The translations under genes were made by a program, and so were the position numbers. Of a stretch of DNA of 64,000 nucleotides, positions 1-8,505 are shown piece after piece; position 1 is the stretch's first letter, and each line of letters begins with the position of its first letter. The notes under the pieces were generated by a model, which saw only the letters and a list, made by a program, of their open reading frames with translations, had not been told where the DNA came from and ran no database searches. The DNA comes from Metabacillus flavus (GTDB lineage Bacteria > Bacillota > Bacilli > Bacillales > Bacillaceae). The stretch is from NCBI RefSeq assembly GCF_018283675.1, contig NZ_JAGVRK010000001.1, positions 1,984,001 through 2,048,000 on the forward strand, read 5' to 3'.

Positions 1-1341
1 GTGTATGAGCTGAGGAAAGCAAAAGAGCGCCATCACATCGTGGATGGCCTTATAAAGGCTCTTTCTATCCTGGATCAGGTCATTTCGGTTATCCGTGCCT
101 CAACGGATAAAAAGAATGCAAAAGAAAATCTGATTTCTTCCTTCGGATTTACCGAGCCTCAGGCTGAAGCCATTGTAACCTTGCAGCTATACCGTCTGAC
201 CAATACAGACATTACCGCTCTAAGGGAAGAAGCGAGTGAGCTTGACCGCAAAATCCTTGAACTTGAAGGGATCTTGAATAATGAGAAAACATTATTCCAA
301 GTAATCAAGAACGACTTGAAAAAACTGAAAAAAACCTATCAGGATGATCGCAGATCCATTATTGAAGCAGAAATTGAAGAGATTAAAATCAATCTTGAAG
401 TGATGGTTGCGTCTGAAGATGTAATCGTAACCGTGACAAAGGATGGCTATATCAAGCGGACGAGCCAGCGTTCCTTCTCCGCTTCAAGCGGCCAGGAATT
501 CGGCATGAAAGAAAAAGACAGGCTGATTTCCCAGCTGGAGATGAATACGAAGGATGTTCTGCTCCTCTTTACTAACAAAGGCAGCTACCTGTACTGTCCT
601 GTTCATACTCTGCCTGATATCCGCTGGAAAGACATGGGTCAGCATATCGCCAATATCATACCGATTGACCGGAACGAATGCATTCTTAAGGCCATACCGG
701 TTAAAGAATTCACGGAGCACCATTACTTGCTGTTCATCACGAAGAACGGCATGGTGAAAAGAACTGAGCTTACGGCTTATAAGGCGCAGCGTTATTCAAA
801 ACCGCTAGTTGCCCTCAACTTAAAAGAAGACGACGAGCTGATCGATCTGCACTTAACTGGTGGACAATCCGAATTATTCCTCACCACACACCTTGGATAC
901 GGTCTATGGTTTGGGGAAGAGGAAGTAAGTTTAGTAGGTGCGAGGGCAGCAGGAGTGAAAGGAATCAGCCTGAAGCCGGACGATTTCGTCATCAGCGGTC
1001 AGATCTTCGAGAAAAACACGGCTCCTTCCATACTGATTGTGACGCAAAGAGGCGCTGTAAAACGAATGGATCTGACTGCAGAATTTGAGCGGACTTCCCG
1101 GGCTAAGCGCGGCCTGATTATGCTTAGAGAGCTAAAAAAGAACCCTCATCGCCTGATGGGATCCTTCCTGACGAATAAAGATGTGATGATTTACCTGAAA
1201 ACCGCAAAAGGACTTGTTGAGTCCGTGCGCTCCAGCTCTTACCGAAACAATGACCGCTACAGCAATGGTTCGTTTGCTGTGGATGAGCACGAAGCCGGCA
1301 ATGTTACAGAAATTTGGACAAACGGCTGGATAACAGAATAG
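1..1341 (+). CDS. parC: DNA topoisomerase IV subunit A, C-terminal part (5' end outside window)
   Basis: This is the C-terminal 446 residues of the DNA-cleaving and wrapping subunit of topoisomerase IV, which separates daughter chromosomes. The window opens inside the gene, so the GTG at base 1 is an internal codon. The first ~100 residues are the coiled-coil/tower region (ERHHIVDGLIKAL, then the SFGFTEPQAEAI segment) typical of GyrA/ParC. The rest is the beta-pinwheel C-terminal domain, with repeated blades such as VTKDGYIKR, ITKNGMVKR and VTQRGAVKR. These blades are the degenerate GyrA-box type and I see no canonical GyrA box, which favours ParC over GyrA. In B. subtilis parC lies just before alsT, as it nearly does here. 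A hairpin terminator follows the stop. Confidence 0.93.
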   Translation: MYELRKAKERHHIVDGLIKALSILDQVISVIRASTDKKNAKENLISSFGFTEPQAEAIVTLQLYRLTNTDITALREEASELDRKILELEGILNNEKTLFQVIKNDLKKLKKTYQDDRRSIIEAEIEEIKINLEVMVASEDVIVTVTKDGYIKRTSQRSFSASSGQEFGMKEKDRLISQLEMNTKDVLLLFTNKGSYLYCPVHTLPDIRWKDMGQHIANIIPIDRNECILKAIPVKEFTEHHYLLFITKNGMVKRTELTAYKAQRYSKPLVALNLKEDDELIDLHLTGGQSELFLTTHLGYGLWFGEEEVSLVGARAAGVKGISLKPDDFVISGQIFEKNTAPSILIVTQRGAVKRMDLTAEFERTSRAKRGLIMLRELKKNPHRLMGSFLTNKDVMIYLKTAKGLVESVRSSSYRNNDRYSNGSFAVDEHEAGNVTEIWTNGWITE

Positions 1342-1351
1342 ATACCGAATG

Positions 1352-1384
1352 CCTGAGAGACTGAATCTCAGGTTTTTCTTTTTG
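1352..1384 (+). terminator. Intrinsic terminator after parC
   Basis: A perfect 7-bp stem (CCTGAGA/TCTCAGG) with a 7-nt loop is followed by a T-rich run. It lies 10 bp after the parC stop codon. Confidence 0.8.
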
Positions 1385-1446
1385 CTGAAGTTTTCTTCCT
1401 TGGCCGCAAGGGAATAAATGGAGAAGAACAATAGGGAGGGAACGAT

Positions 1447-1818
1447 ATGAATCGAATTCATGCGTGCGACAAAAACTCAAAAAACTGTGTTTCTACTTTT
1501 AATCAGGAGAAGCCTCAGCAAATTCGTCCGGCTTCATACATCCTATCAGAAGGAGAGGCCATGGCAATTATGAAGGACCTGTTAACGTCCATGGACCGGG
1601 TATCGGTAGAAGAAGAGGATACGGTATACATACGCTGCATTTTCCAGACAAAATGGCTAAGGTTTAAGGATGATGTAGAAATTTGGTTTGATTCGGAAAA
1701 CAAAAAGGTTCATATCAAATCGTCATCGAGAATGGGGTATTCAGACTTTGGAGTGAATCGGAGGAGAGCGGAGCGGATTTTGCAGAGCTTTCAAGAAAAA
1801 GAAAAGCAGCACGTTTAA
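1447..1818 (+). CDS. DUF1499 family protein
   Basis: A 123-residue soluble protein of unknown function. The C-terminal half carries the DUF1499 hallmark SSSRMGYSDFGVNRRRAE at about residues 91-108, preceded by beta-rich sequence (YIRCIFQTKWLRFKDDVEIWF). The ATG follows an AGGGAGGG ribosome site at a good distance. The first ~35 residues, which include two cysteines, are not part of the conserved domain. The gene stands alone between the parC terminator and a convergent small operon; a weak hairpin (GCACG...CGTGC) overlaps its stop codon. No pathway can be assigned from context. Confidence 0.72.
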   Translation: MNRIHACDKNSKNCVSTFNQEKPQQIRPASYILSEGEAMAIMKDLLTSMDRVSVEEEDTVYIRCIFQTKWLRFKDDVEIWFDSENKKVHIKSSSRMGYSDFGVNRRRAERILQSFQEKEKQHV

Positions 1819-1840
1819 CGTGCCGCTCTTCCTTTAAAGA

Positions 1841-1957
1841 TTATTTGTCTGAAAATAGATTCATAAACGCGTGTATGATTTCGTTTCCTTGATAAAACAG
1901 CAGTGTAGCAGCTGTTAAGGAAAATCCGGAAACCATGATTGCTCTTAACCAGAACAT
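1841..1957 (-). CDS. Small hydrophobic protein, 38 aa
   Basis: A short frame that begins MFWLRAIMVSGFSLTAATLL and ends NLFSDK. It has an AAAGGGGG ribosome site upstream of the ATG and starts about 30 bp after the stop of the upstream membrane-protein gene, so the two probably form one transcript. Residues 2-20 could form one membrane segment. The frame is too short for statistical support; the ribosome site, spacing and hydrophobicity are the only evidence. I do not recognise the family. Confidence 0.42.
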   Translation of the reverse strand: MFWLRAIMVSGFSLTAATLLFYQGNEIIHAFMNLFSDK

Positions 1958-1987
1958 TCGGTTTGCCCCCTTTACATAGATTTTTGC

Positions 1988-2314
1988 CTATGCATGAATG
2001 CGCGCGAATGTTCGAAAATAAGAAGATTGATAGAAGACAGCCATGAGAAAATATTGCAGCTGACTTTTCCTTTTTATTGTAAGGATCATTAGACTGGTCA
2101 GCAAAACAACTAGAGCAGCTAATAAGGAATAAGAATGAACCGGAAACGGTATAACCTTATTATGATCTGCAGCATGCAGGTCTGGCTCACTAATCTGAAT
2201 GGATCCCTCTTCAATCATTTTATGTGAAGCTCCGTCACTATGGTGGAAGTGGACATTCGTCATGAGGAGTGCCGATAGGGTAAACATGAAAAGAATAACC
2301 GTATAACGAAACAT
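1988..2314 (-). CDS. Small two-helix membrane protein with a histidine-rich outer loop
   Basis: A 108-residue protein I do not recognise. Residues ~3-20 (YTVILFMFTLSALLMTNV) form a signal-anchor or cleavable signal, and residues ~62-81 (SLLAALVVLLTSLMILTI) form a second membrane segment. The ~40-residue stretch between them holds several histidines (HFHHSD, HAADHN), so it would face outside and could bind a metal; that is inference. The ATG sits 12 bp after a full AGGAGGTGAT ribosome site. It is the first gene of a leftward pair with the 38-residue frame and is divergent from the alanine symporter gene. Confidence 0.6.
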   Translation of the reverse strand: MFRYTVILFMFTLSALLMTNVHFHHSDGASHKMIEEGSIQISEPDLHAADHNKVIPFPVHSYSLLAALVVLLTSLMILTIKRKSQLQYFLMAVFYQSSYFRTFARIHA

Positions 2315-2380
2315 GGCGTCCCATCACCTCCTAATATGGGTATTCTAGCATGATACAACAGGGTTGGAAAGAAAAAAATC

Positions 2381-2408
2381 TAGACAATGTTTATTCATTT
2401 GATATAAT
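2381..2408 (+). promoter_or_regulatory. Sigma-A promoter for the alanine symporter gene
   Basis: A TAGACA -35 box and a perfect TATAAT -10 box are separated by 16 bp and end 53 bp before the start codon. Confidence 0.6.
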
Positions 2409-2461
2409 AAATCAGGTCGTGTTAGGTTTTCTAACATCAAAATTCATAATGGAGGCTTTAT

Positions 2462-3877
2462 ATGGATTTCATCAATGGATTATTTTATGGGTATCTTGAT
2501 TTACTGTGGAGTAAATTATTAATTTATATGCTCATCATATTAGGAATATTTTTTACAATTCGTACAAAGTTTGTTCAATTTCGCCATTTTGGAGAAATGA
2601 TTAAACTGCTTGGTGATAAAAACATGACTTCAGGCGAAGGTGGAAAAGGAGTTTCTTCTCTGCAGGCATTCTTTATAAGTGCGGCTTCGCGGGTAGGAAC
2701 AGGAAACATTGCCGGTGTAGCTATTGCCATCGCATTAGGCGGTCCTGGAGCTGTTTTCTGGATGTGGCTTATAGCTTTAATTGGAATGGCAACTGCATTC
2801 GTTGAAAGCACGCTTGCTCAGGTTTATAAAGTGAAAGACGGGGATCAGTACCGTGGCGGTCCGGCCTACTACATGGAGAGGGCCCTTGGGCAGAGATGGA
2901 TGGGCATTCTGTTTGCCATTTTGATTACACTCTGTTTTGGACTAATCTTTAATGCAGTCCAAGCGAATACAATCTCTCTTGCATTCGAATCCGCATTTAA
3001 TGTAAATAAATCGGTTATGGCCGGTATATTGGTCATTATCACAGCGTTTATCATTTTTGGAGGACTGAAACGAATTGTGGCTGCGACTCAGCTGATCGTA
3101 CCAGTGATGGCCGGTTTATATATATTAGTCGCGCTGTTCGTTGTTATCGTAAATATTACACAGGTGCCTGCAGTCATCGGTCATATTTTTTCTTCTGCAT
3201 TTGGCTTAGACTCTGCAGCGGGCGGTGCTGTGGGTGCAGCAATGATGCAAGGAATTAAACGCGGGCTATTTTCCAACGAAGCAGGGATGGGGAGCGCACC
3301 CAATGCGGCAGCCACCGCACATGTATCCCATCCTGCAAAACAGGGCTTTATACAATCCCTTGGTGTATTTTTTGATACGATTATGGTCTGCAGTGCAACA
3401 GCATTCATGATTCTTCTTTATGATCTGACACCAAATGCGGACTTGGAAGGCATTCAGCTTACACAAGCAGCATTAAGCCATCATATTGGAGGATGGGCGC
3501 AGATTTTCGTTGCAGTCAGTATTTTCTTATTTGCTTACAGCTCGATTATAGGGAATTATTATTATGGTGAAACGAATATTGAATTCATGAATACAAACAT
3601 GAGCTTGCTTTTGGTTTACAGAATAGCTGTTCTTATAATGGTCGTTTTTGGATCCGTTTCAGGCTTCCAGCTTGTATGGGATCTTGCTGATGTATTTATG
3701 GGCACGATGGCAATCGTTAACCTGGTAGCCATTACTCTGCTCGCTGGAATTGCGGTAAAAGTGATGAATCATTATCTGAAGCAACGCAGAGAAGGAATAG
3801 ACCCGGTATTTACAGAAGACTCCGTGCCGGGCTTGAAAAACATTGAAGCATGGAATGAAAATCGACTGAATAAGTAA
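2462..3877 (+). CDS. alsT: Sodium:alanine symporter family protein (AgcS)
   Basis: A 471-residue integral membrane carrier of the alanine/glycine:cation symporter family, importing small amino acids with Na+. The family signature NEAGMGSAPNAAATA lies near residues 272-286, and the N-terminal half contains SRVGTGNIAGVAIA, the conserved substrate/cation-binding loop. About ten to eleven hydrophobic helices are visible and the length is typical. The ATG follows GGAGG by 6 bp. The gene is monocistronic, with a sigma-A promoter upstream and a strong terminator downstream. The position after parC matches B. subtilis alsT, which supports the symbol; the true substrate (alanine, glutamine or glycine) cannot be read from sequence. 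Confidence 0.88.
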   Translation: MDFINGLFYGYLDLLWSKLLIYMLIILGIFFTIRTKFVQFRHFGEMIKLLGDKNMTSGEGGKGVSSLQAFFISAASRVGTGNIAGVAIAIALGGPGAVFWMWLIALIGMATAFVESTLAQVYKVKDGDQYRGGPAYYMERALGQRWMGILFAILITLCFGLIFNAVQANTISLAFESAFNVNKSVMAGILVIITAFIIFGGLKRIVAATQLIVPVMAGLYILVALFVVIVNITQVPAVIGHIFSSAFGLDSAAGGAVGAAMMQGIKRGLFSNEAGMGSAPNAAATAHVSHPAKQGFIQSLGVFFDTIMVCSATAFMILLYDLTPNADLEGIQLTQAALSHHIGGWAQIFVAVSIFLFAYSSIIGNYYYGETNIEFMNTNMSLLLVYRIAVLIMVVFGSVSGFQLVWDLADVFMGTMAIVNLVAITLLAGIAVKVMNHYLKQRREGIDPVFTEDSVPGLKNIEAWNENRLNK

Positions 3878-3883
3878 AGACTG

Positions 3884-3918
3884 AAGAGCGCTGTTATGAT
3901 AAAACAGCGCTCTTTTAG
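3884..3918 (+). terminator. Intrinsic terminator after the symporter gene
   Basis: A 12-bp stem (AAGAGCGCTGTT/AACAGCGCTCTT) with a short loop, followed by TTTAGTTT. Confidence 0.85.
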
Positions 3919-3990
3919 TTTATCTTTCGCAAAAGAGTGGAAAAATGCTTTAGAATAAGCAGAAAGAGCGGGAAGAAAGAAGGTCACGGA

Positions 3991-4623
3991 ATGTTTACGA
4001 TCTCAGATCTGGTATATAAAGACATACTGTCCATCAGCCATATGAAAATGGAAGAAGGGAAGGTAACAAGCATTATCGGAGAAAGCGGAGCGGGAAAATC
4101 TACTCTGCTGAAAATGCTGAATATTCTTCTATCACCCGACAGCGGGAGAATTCAATATAAAAACAGTGACGTTAGTGAGGGAAACGCCATTACCCATCGA
4201 AGGGAAGTGGTCATGCTTGCCCAGCAGCCTGTTATTTTTGAAGGATCGGTTGAAGACAATCTGCAGATTGGCAGAATCTTTTCTGAAAAACTGCCCGTTT
4301 CAACGGATGCACTTAAAAATGTCTTAGCGCTTGTCAAACTGGATAAGGAACTGGATCAATCTGCTGAAGATTTATCAGGCGGAGAGAAGCAAAGGCTTGC
4401 GCTGGCTCGCGTGTATTTGATGGAACCTGAGTGCTTTCTGCTGGATGAGCCTACTTCCGCTTTGGATGAAGGCACCGAGGATGAAATAGTTCGGACGTTT
4501 CTAGAAGCCGTAAAAGGAAAGACGGTCATAATGGTCACCCATTCTAATGAAATCGCAGAGAAATACAGTGACTCCATCATCACATTAAAAAAGCAAAAAA
4601 GGGACAAGACAAATGAAGCATAA
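3991..4623 (+). CDS. fetA: ABC transporter ATP-binding protein, FetA (YbbL) type
   Basis: A 210-residue ABC ATPase. Walker A GESGAGKST spans residues 30-38, the signature LSGGE 128-132, and Walker B FLLDEP 149-154 with the following D-loop SALD. The compact size matches the FetA/YbbL group that pairs with UPF0014 permeases. The frame is open further upstream, but the ATG at 3991 has an AAGAAGG ribosome site and gives the normal N-terminus. It overlaps the permease start by 11 bp, so the two are translationally coupled. E. coli FetAB was linked to iron export under oxidative stress; whether this pair moves iron is inference. Confidence 0.82.
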   Translation: MFTISDLVYKDILSISHMKMEEGKVTSIIGESGAGKSTLLKMLNILLSPDSGRIQYKNSDVSEGNAITHRREVVMLAQQPVIFEGSVEDNLQIGRIFSEKLPVSTDALKNVLALVKLDKELDQSAEDLSGGEKQRLALARVYLMEPECFLLDEPTSALDEGTEDEIVRTFLEAVKGKTVIMVTHSNEIAEKYSDSIITLKKQKRDKTNEA

Positions 4624-5404
4624 CATGATAAATATCGACTTATGGAGACTCATTGCTGCGTACGGGTTTATTGTTCTGCTTCTTGCCATTGTTAAGAGAA
4701 GGGGAATCAGACGAGAGTGGAAAATTATTATAGCCACTACAAGAATGTCTGTGCAGCTAATTTTAGTAGGCTACATCCTTACATACATATTTGAAAAGCC
4801 AAATCCGTTTATATCTATTTTAATTGTTTTGATTATGGAAACCTTCGCTATTATTAATATCTACCGGCAAATCGATGAATACTTATCCAAAAAAATGAAA
4901 ACAGTTATCGCCATTTCCATGTTTTCAGGATCCATTGCAAGCCTACTGTTCTTCAATTTTGTCGTGGTTCACTTTGAACCATGGTATGAACCGCGTTACT
5001 TCATTCCGATAGCGGGAATGATCATCGGAAACTCCATGACAGGAATTACATTAGGAGTAAAGAACATGACGGAAGGTATGAGGAAACAAAAGAATTATGT
5101 AGAAGGAGCGCTGATGCTCGGAGCTAAGCCTGAGGATGCTTCGAAATCGATTGTCAATTCTGCATTTGATTCCGCGATTTTGCCCACATTGAACAACATG
5201 CTCGGAATGGGAATTGTCTTTCTACCAGGCATGATGACTGGACAAATTCTTGCAGGTGCAAGTCCTCTTGTTGCTATTGAGTACCAAATTGTTGTTTTGT
5301 TAAGTATAACGGGCAGTACGGCACTGTGCGTGATCCTTTTCATCCACCTCGGAACAAAGCTGTTTTTTAACAAAAGAGCCCAGCTTGTTTACAAAGAGGA
5401 CTAG
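4613..5404 (+). CDS. fetB: UPF0014 ABC permease, FetB (YbbM) type
   Basis: A 263-residue membrane protein of the UPF0014 family, with about seven hydrophobic helices. Conserved blocks are ATTRMSVQLILVGYIL near the N-terminus, the MIIGNSMTGITLG loop in the middle, and the PTLNNMLGMGIVFLPGMMTGQILAG block towards the C-terminus. The ATG lies inside the end of the ATPase gene, so the pair makes a two-component exporter without a substrate-binding protein. No clear terminator follows before the trhO promoter. The transported substrate is unproven. Confidence 0.84.
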   Translation: MKHNMINIDLWRLIAAYGFIVLLLAIVKRRGIRREWKIIIATTRMSVQLILVGYILTYIFEKPNPFISILIVLIMETFAIINIYRQIDEYLSKKMKTVIAISMFSGSIASLLFFNFVVVHFEPWYEPRYFIPIAGMIIGNSMTGITLGVKNMTEGMRKQKNYVEGALMLGAKPEDASKSIVNSAFDSAILPTLNNMLGMGIVFLPGMMTGQILAGASPLVAIEYQIVVLLSITGSTALCVILFIHLGTKLFFNKRAQLVYKED

Positions 5405-5451
5405 AACCGGCAGGGACTCCGTCATATTTCTTTTTCAGAATAGAAAAAAAC

Positions 5452-5480
5452 TTGATAAAAGAGAAAAAAACCTTTAAAAT
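5452..5480 (+). promoter_or_regulatory. Sigma-A promoter for trhO
   Basis: TTGATA and TAAAAT boxes are separated by exactly 17 bp, about 70 bp before the trhO start codon. Confidence 0.65.
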
Positions 5481-5511
5481 ATACTGTTGCTAAGATAAAC
5501 TGACCTCGAGC

Positions 5512-5534
5512 ATTTATATCTTGCAAATATAAAT
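5512..5534. repeat. Short inverted repeat in the trhO 5' leader
   Basis: ATTTATAT and ATATAAAT form a perfect 8-bp inverted repeat around a 7-nt spacer. It lies between the promoter and the AGGTGAT ribosome site, so it may be an operator or a leader stem. No protein can be named. Confidence 0.4.
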
Positions 5535-5550
5535 AGACAGGTGATAATAT

Positions 5551-6525
5551 ATGTCAACCAAACCATACAGAGTATTGCTGTATTACAACTATGTAACGAT
5601 AGAAGACCCTGAAGAGTTTGCTGCAAGCCATTTGGCATTCTGCAAGGAGCTGGAGCTTAAAGGCCGTATTCTTGTAGCAAATGAGGGAATCAACGGAACG
5701 GTTTCCGGCTCATTCGAGCAAACGGAAGCCTATATGAATGCAATGAAAAACGATGCCCGTTTTGCGGATATGGTTTTTAAAATCGATGAAGCCGATCAGC
5801 ATGCATTCAAAAAGATGCACGTTCGCCCGAGAAAGGAATTGGTGACACTGCGTCTTGAGGATGATGTGAATCCTAAAGAAATTACCGGGAAGTATTACAG
5901 TCCTAAAGAGTTCCATGAGGCATTACAGCAGGAAGATACCATTGTTCTTGATGCACGAAACGATTATGAATATGATCTAGGACATTTTAGAGGCGCGATA
6001 AAGCCTGATATTCACGCTTTCCGTGAGCTTCCTGATTGGATTCGCGAAAATAAGGAGCTGCTGGAAGGCAAAAAAATTCTTACCTACTGCACAGGCGGAA
6101 TTCGCTGTGAAAAGTTCTCCGGTTTTCTTTTGAAAGAAGGATTTGAGGATGTTGCCCAGCTTCACGGAGGAATTGTCACTTACGGTAAGGACGCTGAAGT
6201 TCAAGGTGATTTGTGGGATGGACAATGCTATGTTTTCGATGAACGCATCAGTGTTCCAGTTAACCGCAAAGAGCATGTCATCGTCGGCAAAGACTATTTT
6301 ACAGGCGAACCATGTGAAAGATATACAAATTGTGCAAATCCTGTTTGCAACAAACAGATTTTAGCTTCAGAGGAAAATGAAGAAAAGCATTATCGCAGCT
6401 GCTCTGAAGAATGTCTCGTCCACCCAAGAAACCTTTATGTTGAAAAACATAACCTGAGTGAAGATGATATTCTCCGGAAACTGGAAGAGCTTAAGCAAGA
6501 GAATACTATGCCAGCGATGAGCTGA
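5551..6525 (+). CDS. trhO: tRNA uridine(34) hydroxylase, rhodanese family
   Basis: A 324-residue cytosolic enzyme of the YceA/TrhO family, which hydroxylates uridine at the wobble position of some tRNAs in an oxygen-dependent route to modified uridine. The N-terminal ~95 residues are the acylphosphatase-like domain. Residues ~120-220 form the rhodanese domain with the active loop [10 protein letters not shown], placing the catalytic cysteine at residue 180 and the second cysteine at 186. The C-terminal tail has a cysteine cluster ([16 protein letters not shown]) that probably binds zinc. The ATG follows AGGTGAT. The gene is monocistronic, between its own promoter and a strong terminator. Confidence 0.9.
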   Translation: MSTKPYRVLLYYNYVTIEDPEEFAASHLAFCKELELKGRILVANEGINGTVSGSFEQTEAYMNAMKNDARFADMVFKIDEADQHAFKKMHVRPRKELVTLRLEDDVNPKEITGKYYSPKEFHEALQQEDTIVLDARNDYEYDLGHFRGAIKPDIHAFRELPDWIRENKELLEGKKILTYCTGGIRCEKFSGFLLKEGFEDVAQLHGGIVTYGKDAEVQGDLWDGQCYVFDERISVPVNRKEHVIVGKDYFTGEPCERYTNCANPVCNKQILASEENEEKHYRSCSEECLVHPRNLYVEKHNLSEDDILRKLEELKQENTMPAMS

Positions 6526-6535
6526 ATAAAATAAC

Positions 6536-6576
6536 AAAGCCTGCAGGAATTTTAAAAATTTCTGCAGGCTTTTTTC
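6536..6576 (+). terminator. Intrinsic terminator after trhO
   Basis: An 11-bp stem (AAAGCCTGCAG/CTGCAGGCTTT) is followed by a T run. Confidence 0.85.
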
Positions 6577-6745
6577 TCGAGGTAAGTAGAATTCATCTGA
6601 TTATAGGAGATGAAAATATTCCCTCTTACAATCTAAGAAACAAGGGAGAGGAAGGAGAATGCTTAACGTCATTCAATTATATGAACGGCATAATGAAGAT
6701 TATAGTTACGTGTTTTATACGATGAAAAGATCTGAGTATCAAATA

Positions 6746-6786
6746 AAAAAGACCAGCCAATTGCAATTGAAAGGGCTGGTCTTTTT
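6746..6786. terminator. Strong hairpin terminator, reads in both directions
   Basis: GACCAGCC and GGCTGGTC form the stem core, extended by five A:T pairs, with T runs on both strands. No gene ends close to it on either strand, so the transcript it stops is unknown. Confidence 0.7.
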
Positions 6787-7216
6787 GCCGGATTTGCACT
6801 TTTGAATCCTAAGATGCTGCTGAGATCTGGACGCTGTGCTTGATTCCAGCACATGCAATTCGGGATCCTGGGCATTGGATAAGGACAAAAGCAAAACATT
6901 TATAAACAGGCAAACTGCAGGTTTAAATTTTCATTTAGGGTTAGTGAGTTGGATACTAAGCGGAAAAACGTAAATTTCCTAAATGTCAAAATTGTCATTA
7001 AACTGGAAGAAGTGCCTGGAGGAAATTCAGAGTTTAAAGCGTCGCAGCGAGAAAATTTGTATTGATTCTAATTGATGGCTGCAGAACAATTCAAATGAAA
7101 ATAAGCGGATAAATAGCAAAGAATCAAGCAAAACCAGATCCAATTAAAAACAGATTGTAAAATATAGATGGGTGAATGATATTAAACTGGATAATAAATT
7201 AGATGATAAATTTCGC

Positions 7217-7259
7217 TTCCGTCTCATTATCCTAAGTATACTTAGGTATTGAGACGGAA
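7217..7259. repeat. 43-bp near-perfect palindrome
   Basis: Outer arms TTCCGTCTCA and TGAGACGGAA flank a perfect 16-bp palindrome, CCTAAGTATACTTAGG. A short unequal spacer (TTAT versus TAT) sits on each side of the core. It lies 86 bp beyond the 3' end of the LAGLIDADG-type gene and has no T run, so it is a poor terminator. It could be a protein-binding or cleavage site, or the centre of a small mobile element. Confidence 0.75.
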
Positions 7260-7345
7260 ATTGATTTATTTTCAGAACTGACTAGAATATATATTATGTA
7301 AACCGCGAAAAAATATTTTTAAAAACACCAGGTTTCCCCCAGTGT

Positions 7346-8329
7346 TCATTTGAAGTCATTTTTAATCCTATTTTGAAAGGTAGCATCAGTTCTCAACCAT
7401 TTCTGATATGTGTTTAGCTGAATACCTATTTCAGCACAAGTATCTTCAATAGATTGGTTTATCTTATATATTTCAGCAAATTGTTTTTTTCTTTCTAATA
7501 CTGCTTTCTTGGTTCTTGAGAGTTTACGATCCTCTAGTTGTTCTTGGTTCAAAGATTGCTGCTGAAATAATTCATATTTTCTTTTTAAGTATAAATTTCT
7601 ATTGCTGTAAATCCATTGGCCAAACATATAAATTGATCGTTTCCCTGAAATGATCACTCTAGAATAGCTCTTTTCGATTTCTTTAAGATATACATTAAAA
7701 CCTTTATTCTGTAAAATTTTTAAGAGTGCTTGTAAATACTGCTGCGAACCCCCTACAAAACTTACTACGTTTTTTTCAGGATTTACATATCCATCCCCAT
7801 CGAAATATCCCCTAATAAAATGGTTTAAATATTCATCTGGAATTTCAGGAAACACCGCCTCTGATGACTTGTTAGATGAAATCCCAAATAATTGAATGAG
7901 ATCATCCTTCATAATTTTGCTGTTCAAATTTAGCATAAACACACCCGTTTGCTTATTTTGGTATAAGACTTGATCTGATTGCATTTCTTTTTTTATCTGC
8001 TCCAGTATCGTTTTATCTTTTTGAGCAAAGCTGACTGTTTGCTGCGCACTTGCAATAAAGCCATCTGCATAGAAAAATCCCAGTATGTAAGCCATGTTGT
8101 TAGACCATGTTTTGAAATAGTGTTCATTCAACTGGTATTTTCTGTGCCAATGCCCGAAAGGCCTTAAAGTCACGTTATGCTCTCTGAAAATCAGACGGAC
8201 ATAGCCTTGGGAAACGTTTGCTGCCTCTGCGATTTCTTTAGTACCCTTCCCTTCTTGATATTGTTTAATCATGTCTTCAATTTCCATCGTTCTCTTTCTG
8301 CCATTTCTGCGCTTTTTCTCATTTCCCAT
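7346..8329 (-). CDS. LAGLIDADG homing-endonuclease-like protein with flanking helix-turn-helix regions
   Basis: A 327-residue protein with two LAGLIDADG-type helices, ILGFFYADG near residues 82-90 and IRGYFDGDG near residue 173, the arrangement of a single-chain homing endonuclease; the acidic residues are kept in both. The N-terminal ~50 residues (GKGTKEIAEAANVSQGYVRLIF) and the C-terminal ~45 (SIEDTCAEIGIQLNTYQKWL) each look like a helix-turn-helix. The gene is free-standing, not inside an intron or intein. The start follows GGGAGA. Such genes are selfish elements or domesticated regulators; nuclease activity here is inferred from motifs. It ends near a large palindrome. Confidence 0.75.
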   Translation of the reverse strand: MGNEKKRRNGRKRTMEIEDMIKQYQEGKGTKEIAEAANVSQGYVRLIFREHNVTLRPFGHWHRKYQLNEHYFKTWSNNMAYILGFFYADGFIASAQQTVSFAQKDKTILEQIKKEMQSDQVLYQNKQTGVFMLNLNSKIMKDDLIQLFGISSNKSSEAVFPEIPDEYLNHFIRGYFDGDGYVNPEKNVVSFVGGSQQYLQALLKILQNKGFNVYLKEIEKSYSRVIISGKRSIYMFGQWIYSNRNLYLKRKYELFQQQSLNQEQLEDRKLSRTKKAVLERKKQFAEIYKINQSIEDTCAEIGIQLNTYQKWLRTDATFQNRIKNDFK

Positions 8330-8450
8330 CGGCTATCATCTCCCAATAGTAAATACTTCCACCTCCTCATTATACGAACAAATGTTCTAAATATCTATCA
8401 TTTTGCTTTGAATTGAAGTTCTCAGTTTTTCTGAATTCTTATTACATGAT

Positions 8451-8492
8451 AAAAACGGATTTAAAAGGCAATCCCCCTTTAAATCCGTTTTT
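8451..8492 (-). terminator. Strong terminator of helD, bidirectional shape
   Basis: A perfect 15-bp stem (AAAAACGGATTTAAA/TTTAAATCCGTTTTT) with a 12-nt loop and T runs on both sides. It lies just past the helD stop. Confidence 0.88.
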
Positions 8493-8505
8493 ATTTCGCT
8501 GTGGA

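Larger units (their letters stand above)
6577..7345. other. Gene-poor stretch of about 770 bp
   Basis: No convincing gene was found. The stretch holds a strong hairpin terminator at 6746-6786 and a 43-bp near-palindrome at 7217-7259, and is otherwise AT-rich with short broken frames. A 48-codon frame at 6659-6805 has a badly placed ribosome site and runs through the terminator, so I do not call it. The stretch may be decayed DNA beside the mobile endonuclease gene. Confidence 0.5.

Noticed and set aside
6659-6805. A 48-codon frame beginning MLNVIQLYERHNEDYSY
   Set aside because: The AAGGAG sequence is only about 1 bp from the ATG, and the frame runs straight through a strong terminator hairpin.
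7346-8329. An intein or intron-borne homing endonuclease
   Set aside because: The gene is free-standing between complete genes; no split host gene, splice motif or intron structure is visible around it.
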